64,000 nt of DNA, from contig NC_004663.1 of assembly GCF_000011065.1 (NCBI RefSeq), positions 2,666,001 through 2,730,000 on the forward strand, given 5' to 3'. A program made the translations under genes and the position numbers. Shown in pieces: positions 8,035 through 17,045 of this stretch (its first letter is position 1; each line of letters begins with the position of its first letter). Under the pieces are notes generated by a model, which made no database searches, was not told where the DNA came from, and saw only the letters and a program-made list of their open reading frames with translations. This DNA is from Bacteroides thetaiotaomicron VPI-5482 (GTDB lineage Bacteria; Bacteroidota; Bacteroidia; Bacteroidales; Bacteroidaceae).

Positions 8035-9372
8035 ATGATTAGCTTGAACATTGAAAAAACATTTGGATTCATCTCCAAAGAAAAGGTTTCTGCTTATGAA
8101 GCCGAGGTAAAAGCTGCACAGGAAATGCTGGAAAAAGGAACAGGAGAAGGTAACGACTTCCTGGGATGGTTACATCTGCCTTCGTCCATCAGCAAAGAGC
8201 ATCTGGCTGACCTGAACGCTACTGCAAAAGTATTAAGAGACAACTGCGAAGTAGTGATCGTAGCAGGTATCGGTGGCAGCTATCTGGGCGCACGTGCCGT
8301 AATCGAAGCGCTGTCTAACAGTTTCACATGGTTGCAGGACAAGAAAACTGCTCCTGTCATGATCTATGCTGGACATAACATCAGCGAAGACTATCTGTAT
8401 GAACTGACCGAATATCTGAAAGACAAGAAATTCGGCGTTATCAATATCTCCAAATCGGGAACGACTACCGAAACCGCTCTTGCTTTCCGTCTGCTGAAAA
8501 AGCAATGTGAAGACCAACGCGGCAAAGAAACCGCCAAGAAAGTCATCGTTGCCGTGACAGACGCCAAGAAAGGTGCTGCACGTGTGACTGCCGACAAAGA
8601 AGGATACAAGACATTTATCATTCCGGACAACGTAGGCGGACGTTTCTCTGTGCTCACTCCGGTTGGTTTGCTGCCGATCGCAGTTGCCGGATTCGACATC
8701 GACAAACTGGTTGCCGGTGCTGCCGATATGGAAAAGGCATGCGGTTCTGACGTTCCGTTTGCAGAAAACCCTGCGGCTATCTACGCTGCTACCCGCAACG
8801 AACTGTACAGACAAGGCAAGAAGATTGAAATCCTTGTCAACTTCTGCCCGAAACTGCACTACGTAAGTGAATGGTGGAAACAGCTTTACGGAGAATCCGA
8901 AGGTAAAGACAACAAGGGTATTTTCCCCGCATCTGTTGACTTTTCTACCGACCTGCACTCTATGGGACAATGGATTCAGGAAGGCGAACGCTCGATCTTC
9001 GAAACTGTGATCTCACTGGATAAAGTAGACCATAAACTGGAAGTTCCTTTCGATGAAGCTAATCTGGACGGCCTGAACTTCCTTGCCGGCAAACGGGTGG
9101 ACGAAGTGAACAAAATGGCCGAACTGGGAACTCAGCTGGCTCACGTAGACGGCGGTGTACCCAACATGCGCATCGTTCTTCCGGAACTGAGCGAATACAA
9201 CATCGGCGGTCTGCTGTACTTCTTCGAAAAAGCTTGCGGCATCAGCGGCTATCTGTTGGGCGTGAATCCTTTCAACCAACCGGGCGTGGAAGCATACAAG
9301 AAAAATATGTTTGCTTTGCTGAACAAACCGGGATACGAAGAAGAATCAAAGGCTATTCAGGCTAAACTGTAA
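8035..9372 (+). CDS. pgi: Glucose-6-phosphate isomerase
   Basis: 445 residues; interconverts glucose-6-phosphate and fructose-6-phosphate. SIS-type sugar-phosphate binding is shown by VAGIGGSYLGARA and ISKSGTTTETALAF, and the catalytic region by NVGGRFSVLTPVGL, the GESEGKDNKGIFP stretch and STDLHSMGQ. It matches the shorter (about 450 residue) bacterial class rather than the 550-residue E. coli type. The start is the ATG at 8035; a TTG three codons upstream is in frame but less likely. A strong terminator follows at 9391-9427. Confidence 0.96.
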   Translation: MISLNIEKTFGFISKEKVSAYEAEVKAAQEMLEKGTGEGNDFLGWLHLPSSISKEHLADLNATAKVLRDNCEVVIVAGIGGSYLGARAVIEALSNSFTWLQDKKTAPVMIYAGHNISEDYLYELTEYLKDKKFGVINISKSGTTTETALAFRLLKKQCEDQRGKETAKKVIVAVTDAKKGAARVTADKEGYKTFIIPDNVGGRFSVLTPVGLLPIAVAGFDIDKLVAGAADMEKACGSDVPFAENPAAIYAATRNELYRQGKKIEILVNFCPKLHYVSEWWKQLYGESEGKDNKGIFPASVDFSTDLHSMGQWIQEGERSIFETVISLDKVDHKLEVPFDEANLDGLNFLAGKRVDEVNKMAELGTQLAHVDGGVPNMRIVLPELSEYNIGGLLYFFEKACGISGYLLGVNPFNQPGVEAYKKNMFALLNKPGYEEESKAIQAKL

Positions 9373-9390
9373 TATCCAATAACTGACAAT

Positions 9391-9427
9391 AAAAAGAAGC
9401 GGCCTCTCCGGAGACCGCTTCTTTTTA
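9391..9427. terminator. Bidirectional rho-independent terminator after pgi
   Basis: AAGAAGCGG paired with CCGCTTCTT around a CCTCTCCGGAGA centre, with an A-run before and a T-run after. It serves convergent pgi (+) and the lipoprotein gene at 9474 (-). Confidence 0.85.
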
Positions 9428-9473
9428 TTATATTTCCTTCGTTACGTTAAAGTGACTCACTCCCTTTCAGGAT

Positions 9474-9974
9474 TCATTCATTCTCAACGACTTCTGTTTT
9501 CAAGTCAATCACTTCCTGCGCTCCTTCACACTCCGCTTTTGAAGAGAGATAAAAAGATAATTGTACATCACCATTTTTATCTACATGCTCAATAGTGGCA
9601 TGAACCAGCACCTTAGTCTTTGTCACGCCATCTTTGAAGCGCAACTGCCCTTTTTCTTCGTCTGTCAGATTTCCTTCGGTAGTGACTTCTGTCTTTTCAT
9701 AACGGAGCTCAGTCTTCATCTCTTCCCCATTCTGAAGCTGGAAAGATTTCAGTTCGGCTCCATTGCCGTCCAAGATCAAAAACGCATCCACCTTATCTCC
9801 CACTTTCAAAGCAGGCATTTCACTCATCCGGTTTGCATAGTCTTCGCGGATGGTTTCTCCATCGCCTTGATCTACTTTCACATATAGCTTTTCTATCGTG
9901 ATAACAGGGCTTTCTCCGCTATCCGAACAAGCACCCAGAAACAATGGCAGCAGAAACAATACTTTCTTTTTCAT
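9474..9974 (-). CDS. Small lipoprotein of unknown function
   Basis: 166 residues. Starts MKKKVLFLLPLFLGAC with lipobox FLGAC (Cys16), so a lipid-anchored envelope protein. The mature part looks like one mostly beta domain (VGDKVDAFLILDGNGAELKSFQL; VLVHATIEHVDKNGDVQLSFYL) and ends in an acidic tail. I do not recognise the family. The start at 9974 is fixed by the lipobox and by a TATTTTTG -7 box at 10000-10007; the frame is open further upstream but would precede the promoter. Convergent with pgi, divergent from another unknown lipoprotein gene. Confidence 0.8.
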   Translation of the reverse strand: MKKKVLFLLPLFLGACSDSGESPVITIEKLYVKVDQGDGETIREDYANRMSEMPALKVGDKVDAFLILDGNGAELKSFQLQNGEEMKTELRYEKTEVTTEGNLTDEEKGQLRFKDGVTKTKVLVHATIEHVDKNGDVQLSFYLSSKAECEGAQEVIDLKTEVVENE

Positions 9975-9999
9975 GCTATTGACTAGTTTTATCATGCTA

Positions 10000-10007
10000 C
10001 AAAAATA
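10000..10007 (-). promoter_or_regulatory. -7 box (TATTTTTG) of the lipoprotein gene at 9474-9974
   Basis: TAnnTTTG match on the minus strand, 25 bases before the chosen ATG. Confidence 0.6.
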
Positions 10008-10107
10008 CATATTATCTTCTAAACGACAAATTATCATACGATTTATCATCCAAAACACAACCAGCAACTATCTCCTCCATTCTGTTATATCTCTCATTTT
10101 TTATGAC

Positions 10108-10115
10108 TATCTTTG
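10108..10115 (+). promoter_or_regulatory. -7 box (TATCTTTG) of the lipoprotein gene at 10169
   Basis: Perfect TAnnTTTG match, 53 bases before the ATG at 10169. Confidence 0.6.
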
Positions 10116-10168
10116 CTTCGTATATCTCTTTTTATCCCAAGAATAAATGAATTCTAAATAAAAGAACA

Positions 10169-10975
10169 ATGGAAAAATTAGTAAGAAGACCGAATGCAGT
10201 GATATTGTTTATCAGCTTGTCACTACTGATGATGTTAACCACCGGTTGTCAGGAAATCAAACTCAAAGCAGGCATCGAGGCTGCCAACAAACAATGTCCG
10301 ATAGACATGGGAGAGACCGGAAAAATCACCAGCATCGTCTATGATGGAGAGAACGTAGTGTATACCTTTTATCTGAACGAAGAGGCTGCCAACATCAAGA
10401 CTCTGCAGAAAAATCCGGAAAGCATGAAGACTTCCCTGAAAATCATGTTCCAGAATCCGAATAAAGAAGTAAAGTCATTGCTGGACCTTGTTGTAAAATG
10501 TAAAGCGGGCCTGCAAATGATATATATAGGTAAAGATTCGGGAGAGCAGGTAGTCTGCGAACTGACAACAGATGAAATTAAGGAAATTCTCAATAAGGAT
10601 GTCGACACCACCGAAAGCGACCTGGCTAAACTGGAAACGCAGGTACAGATGGCAAACTTACAGTTCCCGATACAGGCAAGTGAGGACGTTCTGATCGAGA
10701 AAATCGAACTCAGCGATGAAGCAGTGATTTATATCTGTCGTGTTGACGAAGATCTGTGTGATATGAACCAGATTAAAGCAAATGCCGCAGAGGTGAAACA
10801 AGGTATTATCGAAACATTAGGCAATCAGACCGATCTTGCTACCCAACTGTTTATCAAAAGTTGTGTGAATTGTGACAGAAATATAGTCTACAGATATATC
10901 GGCAAACAATCGGAAGCTCAGCATGATGTAGTGATCACCGTGCCTGAACTGAAAGATATGCTGAAAAAAGAATAA
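10169..10975 (+). CDS. Lipoprotein of unknown function with an internally duplicated domain
   Basis: 268 residues. Hydrophobic leader with lipobox LTTGC (Cys27). The mature part is two diverged copies of a domain of about 110 residues: the first runs from AANKQCPIDMGETGKITSIV to LTTDEIKEIL, the second from MANLQFPIQASEDVLIEKIE to VTVPELKDML. Shared landmarks are (N/M)xQxPI near the start, a beta strand VVYTFYL/VIYICRV, a helix with MKTSL/VKQGI, and YIGK before the last strand. Family not recognised. It precedes a HAD phosphatase gene by 29 bases and may be co-transcribed with it and fkp; no functional link is evident. Confidence 0.8.
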   Translation: MEKLVRRPNAVILFISLSLLMMLTTGCQEIKLKAGIEAANKQCPIDMGETGKITSIVYDGENVVYTFYLNEEAANIKTLQKNPESMKTSLKIMFQNPNKEVKSLLDLVVKCKAGLQMIYIGKDSGEQVVCELTTDEIKEILNKDVDTTESDLAKLETQVQMANLQFPIQASEDVLIEKIELSDEAVIYICRVDEDLCDMNQIKANAAEVKQGIIETLGNQTDLATQLFIKSCVNCDRNIVYRYIGKQSEAQHDVVITVPELKDMLKKE

Positions 10976-11004
10976 ATATCAAACAGATTCCATCTAACCC
11001 AATT

Positions 11005-11679
11005 ATGAGAAAGAAACTGAAAGCCGTCCTGTTCGATATGGACGGCGTGCTCTTTAACTCCATGCCCTATCACTCCGAAGCATGGCATCAAGTCATGAAA
11101 ACTCACGGCCTTGATCTGAGCCGGGAAGAAGCATATATGCACGAAGGACGCACGGGGGCATCGACTATCAATATCGTATTTCAACGTGAATTAGGAAAAG
11201 AGGCCACACAAGAGGAAATAGAAAGTATATATCACGAAAAAAGTATCCTGTTCAATTCTTATCCGGAAGCAGAACGTATGCCCGGCGCATGGGAACTTTT
11301 GCAGAAAGTAAAGAGTGAAGGGCTGACTCCTATGGTAGTCACTGGTTCGGGACAGCTTTCTTTGTTGGAACGTCTGGAACACAATTTTCCGGGAATGTTT
11401 CATAAAGAGCTAATGGTGACCGCTTTTGACGTGAAATATGGCAAACCTAATCCAGAACCTTATCTGATGGCTCTTAAGAAAGGAGGCTTGAAAGCGGATG
11501 AAGCTGTTGTGATTGAAAACGCACCTTTGGGCGTGGAAGCAGGACATAAAGCCGGAATTTTCACAATCGCGGTCAATACTGGTCCGTTGGACGGACAGGT
11601 GTTGCTGGATGCCGGAGCCGATCTGCTGTTTCCTTCTATGCAGACACTCTGCGATAGCTGGGATACAATCATGTTATAA
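11005..11679 (+). CDS. HAD-superfamily sugar-phosphate phosphatase/phosphomutase-like hydrolase
   Basis: 224 residues. The HAD motifs are in order: motif I FDMDGVLFNSMP (nucleophile Asp plus Asp+2), motif II VVTGSG, motif III lysine in KYGKPNPEPYL, motif IV VIENAPLGVEAG. The alpha-helical cap after motif I puts it in the beta-phosphoglucomutase/phosphatase subclass (HAD-IA). Substrate cannot be read from sequence. It ends 22 bases before fkp, so an L-fucose-related sugar phosphate is conceivable but only inferred from position. Confidence 0.88.
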   Translation: MRKKLKAVLFDMDGVLFNSMPYHSEAWHQVMKTHGLDLSREEAYMHEGRTGASTINIVFQRELGKEATQEEIESIYHEKSILFNSYPEAERMPGAWELLQKVKSEGLTPMVVTGSGQLSLLERLEHNFPGMFHKELMVTAFDVKYGKPNPEPYLMALKKGGLKADEAVVIENAPLGVEAGHKAGIFTIAVNTGPLDGQVLLDAGADLLFPSMQTLCDSWDTIML

Positions 11680-11701
11680 ACCTATAAATACCGATTCTAC
11701 T

Positions 11702-14554
11702 ATGCAAAAGTTATTATCCTTACCTCCCAACTTAATTGACAGTTTTCATCAACTGGAAGAAGTGAATCATACTGACTGGTTTTGTACATCAGACCCTGTA
11801 GGCAGCAAGTTAGGCTCCGGAGGAGGAACGACCTGGCTGTTGCAGGCCTGCCATCAGGCTTTTGCACCGGAAGAGACTTTCAGCAAATGGATTGGAAACG
11901 AAAAAAAGATTTTGCTGCATGCGGGAGGACAAAGCCGCCGCTTGCCCGGCTATGCTCCTTCGGGCAAAATACTGACTCCCATACCGGTTTTCAGTTGGGA
12001 GAGAGGACAAAAGCTGGGACAGAATCTGCTGTCGCTGCAACTTCCGCTATACGAAAGAATCATGAAGCAGGCTCCGAAAGGCTTGAACACGCTGATAGCC
12101 AGCGGAGACGTATATATCCGTTCGGAAAAACCGCTGCAAGACATCCCGGAAGTAGATGTCGTATGTTATGGTTTATGGGTGAATCCTTCATTGGCTACTC
12201 ACCACGGAGTATTCGTATCGGACCGCAAGAAGCCGGAAGTGCTCGACTTCATGTTGCAGAAACCTTCTTTAGAGGAATTGGAAGGATTATCAAAGACCCA
12301 TCTTTTCCTGATGGATATCGGTATATGGATATTAAGTGACCGTGCCGTTGAGGTATTGATGAAACGGTCATTGAAAGAAGGCACGAATGATATCAGCTAC
12401 TACGATTTATATTCGGATTATGGCCTGGCACTGGGAGAGCATCCCCAAACGACAGACGATGAAGTAAACAAACTTTCGGTAGCAATCCTGCCTTTACCCG
12501 GCGGAGAGTTTTATCATTTCGGAACGAGTCGGGAACTGATTTCTTCCACACTCGCCATACAGGATAAAGTGCGTGACCAAAGGCGTATCATGCACCGGAA
12601 AGTAAAACCGAATCCTGCCATCTTTATACAAAACTCGTTTACCCAAGTGAAGTTATCTGCAGAGAACGCCAATTTATGGATTGAGAACAGCCACGTAGGA
12701 GAAGGATGGAAATTAGGTTCACGACAGATTATTACAGGAGTTCCCGAAAACCATTGGAATATAAACCTGCCGGACGGAGTCTGCATCGACATCGTTCCTA
12801 TGGGAGACGCAGCCTTTGTCGCACGGCCTTATGGGCTGGATGATGTTTTCAAAGGTGATTTAAGTAATGACTCGACCACCTACTTGGGGAACTCTTTCAC
12901 ACAGTGGATGAAGGAAAGAGAGATTGGACTGGAAGACATAAAAGGACGTACAGATGATCTGCAAGCTGCTCCTGTTTTCCCCGTAACGACTTCCATCGAA
13001 GAACTGGGTATTTTAATACGCTGGATGACAGCTGAGCCACAACTAAAAGAAGGAAAAGAGCTATGGCTGAGAGCAGAAAAACTATCCGCTGACGAGATAT
13101 CGGCACAAGCGAACCTGGAACGTCTTTACGCACAGCGCAGCGCTTTCCGCAGGGATAACTGGAAAGGATTGTCCGCCAATTATGAGAAGAGTGTATTCTA
13201 TCAGCTTGACTTGCAAGACGCAGCCAATGAATTTGTCCGGCTCAATCTGGATGTTCCCGCTGTCTTGAAAGAGGATGCCGCACCCATGGTGCGTATACAT
13301 AACCGTATGCTTCGGGCACGTATCCTGAAGCTGCAAGGCAATGAAGGCTGCAAAGGAGAAGAACAAGCTGCGTTCCAGCTACTCCGTGACGGATTACTGG
13401 AAGCCGTTGCCGGAAAAAAGAACTATCCGAAGCTCAATGTTTATTCGGATCAGATCGTATGGGGACGTAGTCCGGTGCGCATTGACGTTGCAGGAGGATG
13501 GACAGATACACCTCCTTACTCTCTCTATTCGGGAGGAAGTGTAGTCAATCTGGCGATTGAGTTGAATGGGCAGCCGCCGTTACAAGTATACGTCAAACCA
13601 TGTCACGAGTTCCATATCGTACTTCGTTCCATTGATATGGGAGCTGTGGAGGTTATCCGAAGTTATGAGGAATTGCAGGATTACAAGAAAGTCGGTTCGC
13701 CTTTCTCCATACCGAAGGCAGCACTTACCTTGGCAGGATTTGCCCCATTATTTGCGGCGGAATCTCATGCGTCATTGGAAGAACATCTAAAAGCGTTCGG
13801 TTCAGGACTGGAAATCACTTTACTGGCTGCCATTCCGGCAGGTTCGGGACTAGGTACCAGTTCTATCCTTGCATCTACCGTACTCGGAGCTATCAATGAT
13901 TTTTGCGGACTGGCATGGGATAGGAACGACATCTGCAATTATACACTGGTATTGGAACAATTACTTACCACCGGCGGCGGATGGCAGGATCAATACGGCG
14001 GCGTATTCCCCGGCGTAAAACTGTTGCAATCCGAATCCGGCTTCGAACAACATCCATTAGTACGGTGGTTACCCGACCAGCTCTTTGTGCAGCCGGAATA
14101 TCGGGATTGCCATCTGCTTTATTATACCGGAATCACCCGTACAGCCAAAGGCATCTTAGCTGAAATTGTCAGTTCCATGTTCCTTAACTCCGGAAAGCAT
14201 CTTAGTTTATTAGCAGAGATGAAAGCCCATGCGATGGATATGAGCGAAGCTATCCTGCGAGGTAATTTCGAAACTTTCGGCAATCTTGTCGGCAAAAGCT
14301 GGATACAAAACCAAGCATTGGACAGTGGCACGAATCCACCGGCAGTAGCAGCTATTATCGAACAGATTAAAGATTATACGCTAGGATATAAATTGCCCGG
14401 TGCAGGAGGTGGCGGTTACTTATATATGGTGGCTAAAGATCCGCAAGCGGCCGGATGCATCCGTCGGATATTGACCGAACAGGCTCCTAATCCGCGTGCA
14501 CGCTTTGTTGAAATGACGCTTTCCGATAAAGGATTACAGGTATCGAGAAGCTAA
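11702..14554 (+). CDS. fkp: Bifunctional L-fucokinase / GDP-L-fucose pyrophosphorylase
   Basis: 950 residues, the length of Bacteroides Fkp. The N-terminal half carries a nucleotidyltransferase motif (LLHAGGQSRRLPGYAPSGK, near 60-80), then left-handed-helix-like repeats. The C-terminal half is a GHMP kinase: GRSPVRIDVAGGWTDTPPY, the phosphate-binding IPAGSGLGTSSILAS, and KLPGAGGGGYLYMV near the end. It converts free L-fucose to fucose-1-phosphate and then GDP-fucose, the donor for fucosylated capsule and glycoproteins in Bacteroides. The start at 11702 follows the HAD stop; an overlapping frame open from 11513 encodes nothing family-like upstream. A perfect terminator stem follows. Confidence 0.96.
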   Translation: MQKLLSLPPNLIDSFHQLEEVNHTDWFCTSDPVGSKLGSGGGTTWLLQACHQAFAPEETFSKWIGNEKKILLHAGGQSRRLPGYAPSGKILTPIPVFSWERGQKLGQNLLSLQLPLYERIMKQAPKGLNTLIASGDVYIRSEKPLQDIPEVDVVCYGLWVNPSLATHHGVFVSDRKKPEVLDFMLQKPSLEELEGLSKTHLFLMDIGIWILSDRAVEVLMKRSLKEGTNDISYYDLYSDYGLALGEHPQTTDDEVNKLSVAILPLPGGEFYHFGTSRELISSTLAIQDKVRDQRRIMHRKVKPNPAIFIQNSFTQVKLSAENANLWIENSHVGEGWKLGSRQIITGVPENHWNINLPDGVCIDIVPMGDAAFVARPYGLDDVFKGDLSNDSTTYLGNSFTQWMKEREIGLEDIKGRTDDLQAAPVFPVTTSIEELGILIRWMTAEPQLKEGKELWLRAEKLSADEISAQANLERLYAQRSAFRRDNWKGLSANYEKSVFYQLDLQDAANEFVRLNLDVPAVLKEDAAPMVRIHNRMLRARILKLQGNEGCKGEEQAAFQLLRDGLLEAVAGKKNYPKLNVYSDQIVWGRSPVRIDVAGGWTDTPPYSLYSGGSVVNLAIELNGQPPLQVYVKPCHEFHIVLRSIDMGAVEVIRSYEELQDYKKVGSPFSIPKAALTLAGFAPLFAAESHASLEEHLKAFGSGLEITLLAAIPAGSGLGTSSILASTVLGAINDFCGLAWDRNDICNYTLVLEQLLTTGGGWQDQYGGVFPGVKLLQSESGFEQHPLVRWLPDQLFVQPEYRDCHLLYYTGITRTAKGILAEIVSSMFLNSGKHLSLLAEMKAHAMDMSEAILRGNFETFGNLVGKSWIQNQALDSGTNPPAVAAIIEQIKDYTLGYKLPGAGGGGYLYMVAKDPQAAGCIRRILTEQAPNPRARFVEMTLSDKGLQVSRS

Positions 14555-14576
14555 GAAAAAAGTTATATAAGAACAA

Positions 14577-14614
14577 AAATCCCTTGATAACCACTGATTA
14601 TCAAGGGATTTTTA
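14577..14614. terminator. Bidirectional terminator between fkp and tRNA-Arg
   Basis: Perfect 14-bp stem (AAATCCCTTGATAA with its complement), 7-base loop, A-run before and T-run after. Confidence 0.88.
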
Positions 14615-14616
14615 TG

Positions 14617-14689
14617 TGACCCCGGTGCGATTCAAACGCACGACCTTCAGAACCGGAATCTGACGCTCTATTCACTAAGCTACGGGGCC
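14617..14689 (-). tRNA. tRNA-Arg, anticodon CCG
   Basis: 73 bases on the minus strand fold into a full cloverleaf: acceptor GGCCCCG/CGGGGTC, D arm GCTT...GAGC, anticodon stem TCAGA/TCTGA around TTCCGGT (anticodon CCG, codon CGG), T arm GTGCG/CGCAC, discriminator A. The 3' CCA is not encoded. The D loop reads AGTGAATA and the T loop TTTGAAT, so the usual G19-C56 tertiary pair is A19-U56. A terminator lies just downstream. Confidence 0.95.
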
Positions 14690-14875
14690 ATTTCCTAAAT
14701 GCGATGACAAAAGTATAAAAAATCTTCTCATCTTCCTAATGATTCATCTTTTTTTATAGTTCTTAAGTCAGTATCGCCCCTTAACATTCTGTTATTTTGA
14801 AATGCTTTAGAGCATATACTTTATCAATTTGACAATCTTTTAGAGATTATCCAATACAGATATCAATATTATTCC

Positions 14876-14883
14876 TATCTTTG
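14876..14883 (+). promoter_or_regulatory. -7 box (TATCTTTG) of asnA-ung
   Basis: Perfect TAnnTTTG match 25 bases before the asnA ATG. Confidence 0.62.
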
Positions 14884-14908
14884 CCGACAATTAACAATCA
14901 ACAATCCT

Positions 14909-15946
14909 ATGAGTTACTTGATAAAACCAAAGAACTATAAACCGTTACTCGACTTAAAACAAACAGAGTTGGGAATCAAACAAATAAAAGAGTTCTTCCA
15001 GTTAAACTTGTCATCCGAATTACGCCTCAGACGCGTGACAGCCCCTCTTTTCGTATTGAAAGGGATGGGTATCAATGACGATTTGAATGGTATAGAACGT
15101 CCCGTTTCATTCCCTATCAAGGATTTAGGTGACGCACAAGCAGAAGTCGTTCATTCATTAGCCAAATGGAAAAGATTAACTCTCGCCGATTACAATATCG
15201 AACCGGGATACGGTATCTATACCGACATGAACGCCATCCGTTCTGATGAAGAACTCGGAAACCTCCATTCGCTCTATGTAGACCAATGGGACTGGGAACG
15301 TGTCATCACCAACGAGGACAGAAACGTAGAATTCCTGAAAGAGATCGTAAATCGTATCTACGCTGCCATGATCCGTACAGAATACATGGTATATGAAATG
15401 TATCCGCAGATCAAACCTTGTCTGCCCCAGAAATTACATTTTATCCATTCGGAAGAACTACGCCAACTCTATCCGAACCTGGAACCCAAATGCCGCGAGC
15501 ATGCCATCTGCCAAAAATACGGTGCCGTATTTATCATCGGTATCGGTTGCAAGCTAAGCGACGGCAAAAAACATGACGGACGTGCACCGGACTATGATGA
15601 CTACACATCCACCGGCCTGAACAACCTGCCCGGACTGAACGGTGACCTTTTACTTTGGGATGATGTACTGCAACGCTCCATCGAACTATCCTCTATGGGT
15701 GTTCGTGTAGACAGAGAAGCGCTACAACGCCAGCTCAAAGAAGAAAACGAAGAAGAGAGACTGAAACTTTATTTCCACAAACGATTAATGGACGACACAC
15801 TTCCACTATCTATCGGTGGCGGTATCGGTCAATCCCGTTTGTGTATGTTCTACCTTCGCAAAGCTCATATCGGAGAAATACAAGCCAGCATCTGGCCGGA
15901 AGATATGCGCAAAGAATGTGAGGAACTTGATATACACCTTATATAA
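14909..15946 (+). CDS. asnA: Aspartate--ammonia ligase (asparagine synthetase A)
   Basis: 345 residues; makes asparagine from aspartate, ammonia and ATP. AsnA resembles a class II aminoacyl-tRNA synthetase core; visible signatures are SSELRLRRVTAPLFV near the N-terminus, VHSLAKWKRLTLADY, GIYTDMNAIRSDE, DQWDWERVI, and the C-terminal SIGGGIGQSRLCMFYLRK motif. Length matches the family (about 330-345). Its stop is only five bases before ung, suggesting one transcript. Confidence 0.96.
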   Translation: MSYLIKPKNYKPLLDLKQTELGIKQIKEFFQLNLSSELRLRRVTAPLFVLKGMGINDDLNGIERPVSFPIKDLGDAQAEVVHSLAKWKRLTLADYNIEPGYGIYTDMNAIRSDEELGNLHSLYVDQWDWERVITNEDRNVEFLKEIVNRIYAAMIRTEYMVYEMYPQIKPCLPQKLHFIHSEELRQLYPNLEPKCREHAICQKYGAVFIIGIGCKLSDGKKHDGRAPDYDDYTSTGLNNLPGLNGDLLLWDDVLQRSIELSSMGVRVDREALQRQLKEENEEERLKLYFHKRLMDDTLPLSIGGGIGQSRLCMFYLRKAHIGEIQASIWPEDMRKECEELDIHLI

Positions 15947-15951
15947 TTGCT

Positions 15952-16614
15952 ATGAACGTACAAATAGAAGAAAGCTGGAAAACACACTTACAGCCGGAAT
16001 TTGAAAAAGATTACTTTCGCACACTGACGGAATTCGTAAAAAGTGAATACAGCCAGTATCAGATTTTCCCTCCGGGAAAACTTATTTTCAACGCCTTCAA
16101 CCTCTGTCCTTTCGACAAGGTGAAGGTAGTAATCATCGGACAAGACCCGTACCACGGACCGGGCCAGGCACACGGGCTCTGTTTCTCTGTAAACGACGGA
16201 GTACCTTTCCCTCCTTCTTTGGTCAACATCTTTAAAGAAATAAAGGCAGACATAGGTACAGACGCTCCTACTACCGGAAACCTGACTCGCTGGGCTGAGC
16301 AAGGAGTATTATTGCTCAACGCCACTCTGACTGTACGCGCTCATCAGGCAGGCTCTCATCAGAATCGTGGATGGGAAGCTTTTACAGATGCCGCTATCCG
16401 CGCACTGGCAGAAGAACGGGAACATCTTGTATTTATCCTGTGGGGAGCTTATGCTCAACGAAAAGGAGCTTTCATCGACCGCAACAAGCATCTGGTACTT
16501 AGCTCTGCCCATCCCTCTCCCCTTTCTGCCTACAATGGTTTCTTCGGAAACAAACACTTCAGCCGTGCAAACGATTATCTGAAAGCAAACGGAGAAACGG
16601 AAATAATATGGTAA
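15952..16614 (+). CDS. ung: Uracil-DNA glycosylase, family 1
   Basis: 220 residues; excises uracil from DNA to start base-excision repair. The catalytic water-activating loop GQDPYHGPGQAHGLCFSV (Asp in GQDPYH) and the minor-groove leucine loop HPSPLSAYNGFFG (His in HPSPLS) are both intact, with the uracil-binding LLLNATLTV region between. Second gene of an asnA-ung pair; a GTTGAGA-family hairpin follows and may terminate the transcript. Confidence 0.97.
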   Translation: MNVQIEESWKTHLQPEFEKDYFRTLTEFVKSEYSQYQIFPPGKLIFNAFNLCPFDKVKVVIIGQDPYHGPGQAHGLCFSVNDGVPFPPSLVNIFKEIKADIGTDAPTTGNLTRWAEQGVLLLNATLTVRAHQAGSHQNRGWEAFTDAAIRALAEEREHLVFILWGAYAQRKGAFIDRNKHLVLSSAHPSPLSAYNGFFGNKHFSRANDYLKANGETEIIW

Positions 16615-16630
16615 GAAGTTGAGAATTGAA

Positions 16631-16697
16631 AATGGAAAGTTGAGAGTCGGCTGCACAATAAATGATGACGCTGCATAGTAACTCTCAACTCTCCATT
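16631..16697. repeat. Inverted repeat (GTTGAGA family) downstream of ung
   Basis: AATGGAAAGTTGAGAGT (16631-16647) pairs with 16681-16697 with one mismatch over 17; loop 33 bases. Same family as 6812-6902, again placed directly behind a gene. Confidence 0.7.
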
Positions 16698-16913
16698 CAT
16701 CTTATTATTGCTAGATATTGTTATATATCTGTCTACACTTTTCTATTCTTAAATATCCGCATTAGCTTACCTTACACAACACTAAGTCTATTTAATCTTA
16801 AAAAAATATTTCTCATACATAAAGCTAGCCAATAGATCAATCCTATAAAACAAGATTAAATCCAAACACCATATAATATTATCAGTATTTATTTCACTAC
16901 TACAAAATATACA

Positions 16914-16929
16914 ATGAACTATTGTTCAT
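16914..16929. promoter_or_regulatory. Candidate Crp/Fnr-type operator (ATGAAC-N4-GTTCAT), distal site
   Basis: Perfect 6-4-6 inverted repeat ATGAACTATTGTTCAT, centred about 80 bases before the inferred start of the ubiquitin-like transcript. The layout equals an FNR box; 11 of 12 arm bases recur at 17665-17680. Confidence 0.5.
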
Positions 16930-16951
16930 AAATTCTATAGAATTGAAAATC

Positions 16952-16967
16952 ATTAATTTAAGTTCAG
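16952..16967. promoter_or_regulatory. Candidate Crp/Fnr-type operator, proximal degenerate site
   Basis: Matches 9 of 12 arm positions of ATGAAC-N4-GTTCAT and is centred about 40 bases before the inferred transcript start, the usual class II activator position. Confidence 0.35.
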
Positions 16968-16988
16968 TTCTTTTTCCATAAATAATTC

Positions 16989-16996
16989 TACCTTTG
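16989..16996 (+). promoter_or_regulatory. -7 box (TACCTTTG) of the ubiquitin-like gene
   Basis: Perfect TAnnTTTG match 50 bases before the ATG at 17046. No TTTG -33 element, consistent with activator dependence. Confidence 0.6.
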
Positions 16997-17045
16997 CTTT
17001 GTACTCATGAGACAAAAAATTATCAACCTTTAAACCAAAAGTAAA

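Larger units (their letters stand above)
16615..17045. other. AT-rich intergenic region between ung and the ubiquitin-like gene
   Basis: Holds the hairpin repeat behind ung, then about 300 strikingly AT-rich bases ending in the promoter and candidate Crp-type operators of the ubiquitin-like gene. No credible open frame was seen on either strand. Confidence 0.7.

Noticed and set aside
11513..11701. Upstream extension of fkp overlapping the HAD gene
   Set aside because: Extra residues match nothing in Fkp and read across the HAD gene in another frame; the ATG at 11702 gives the family length.
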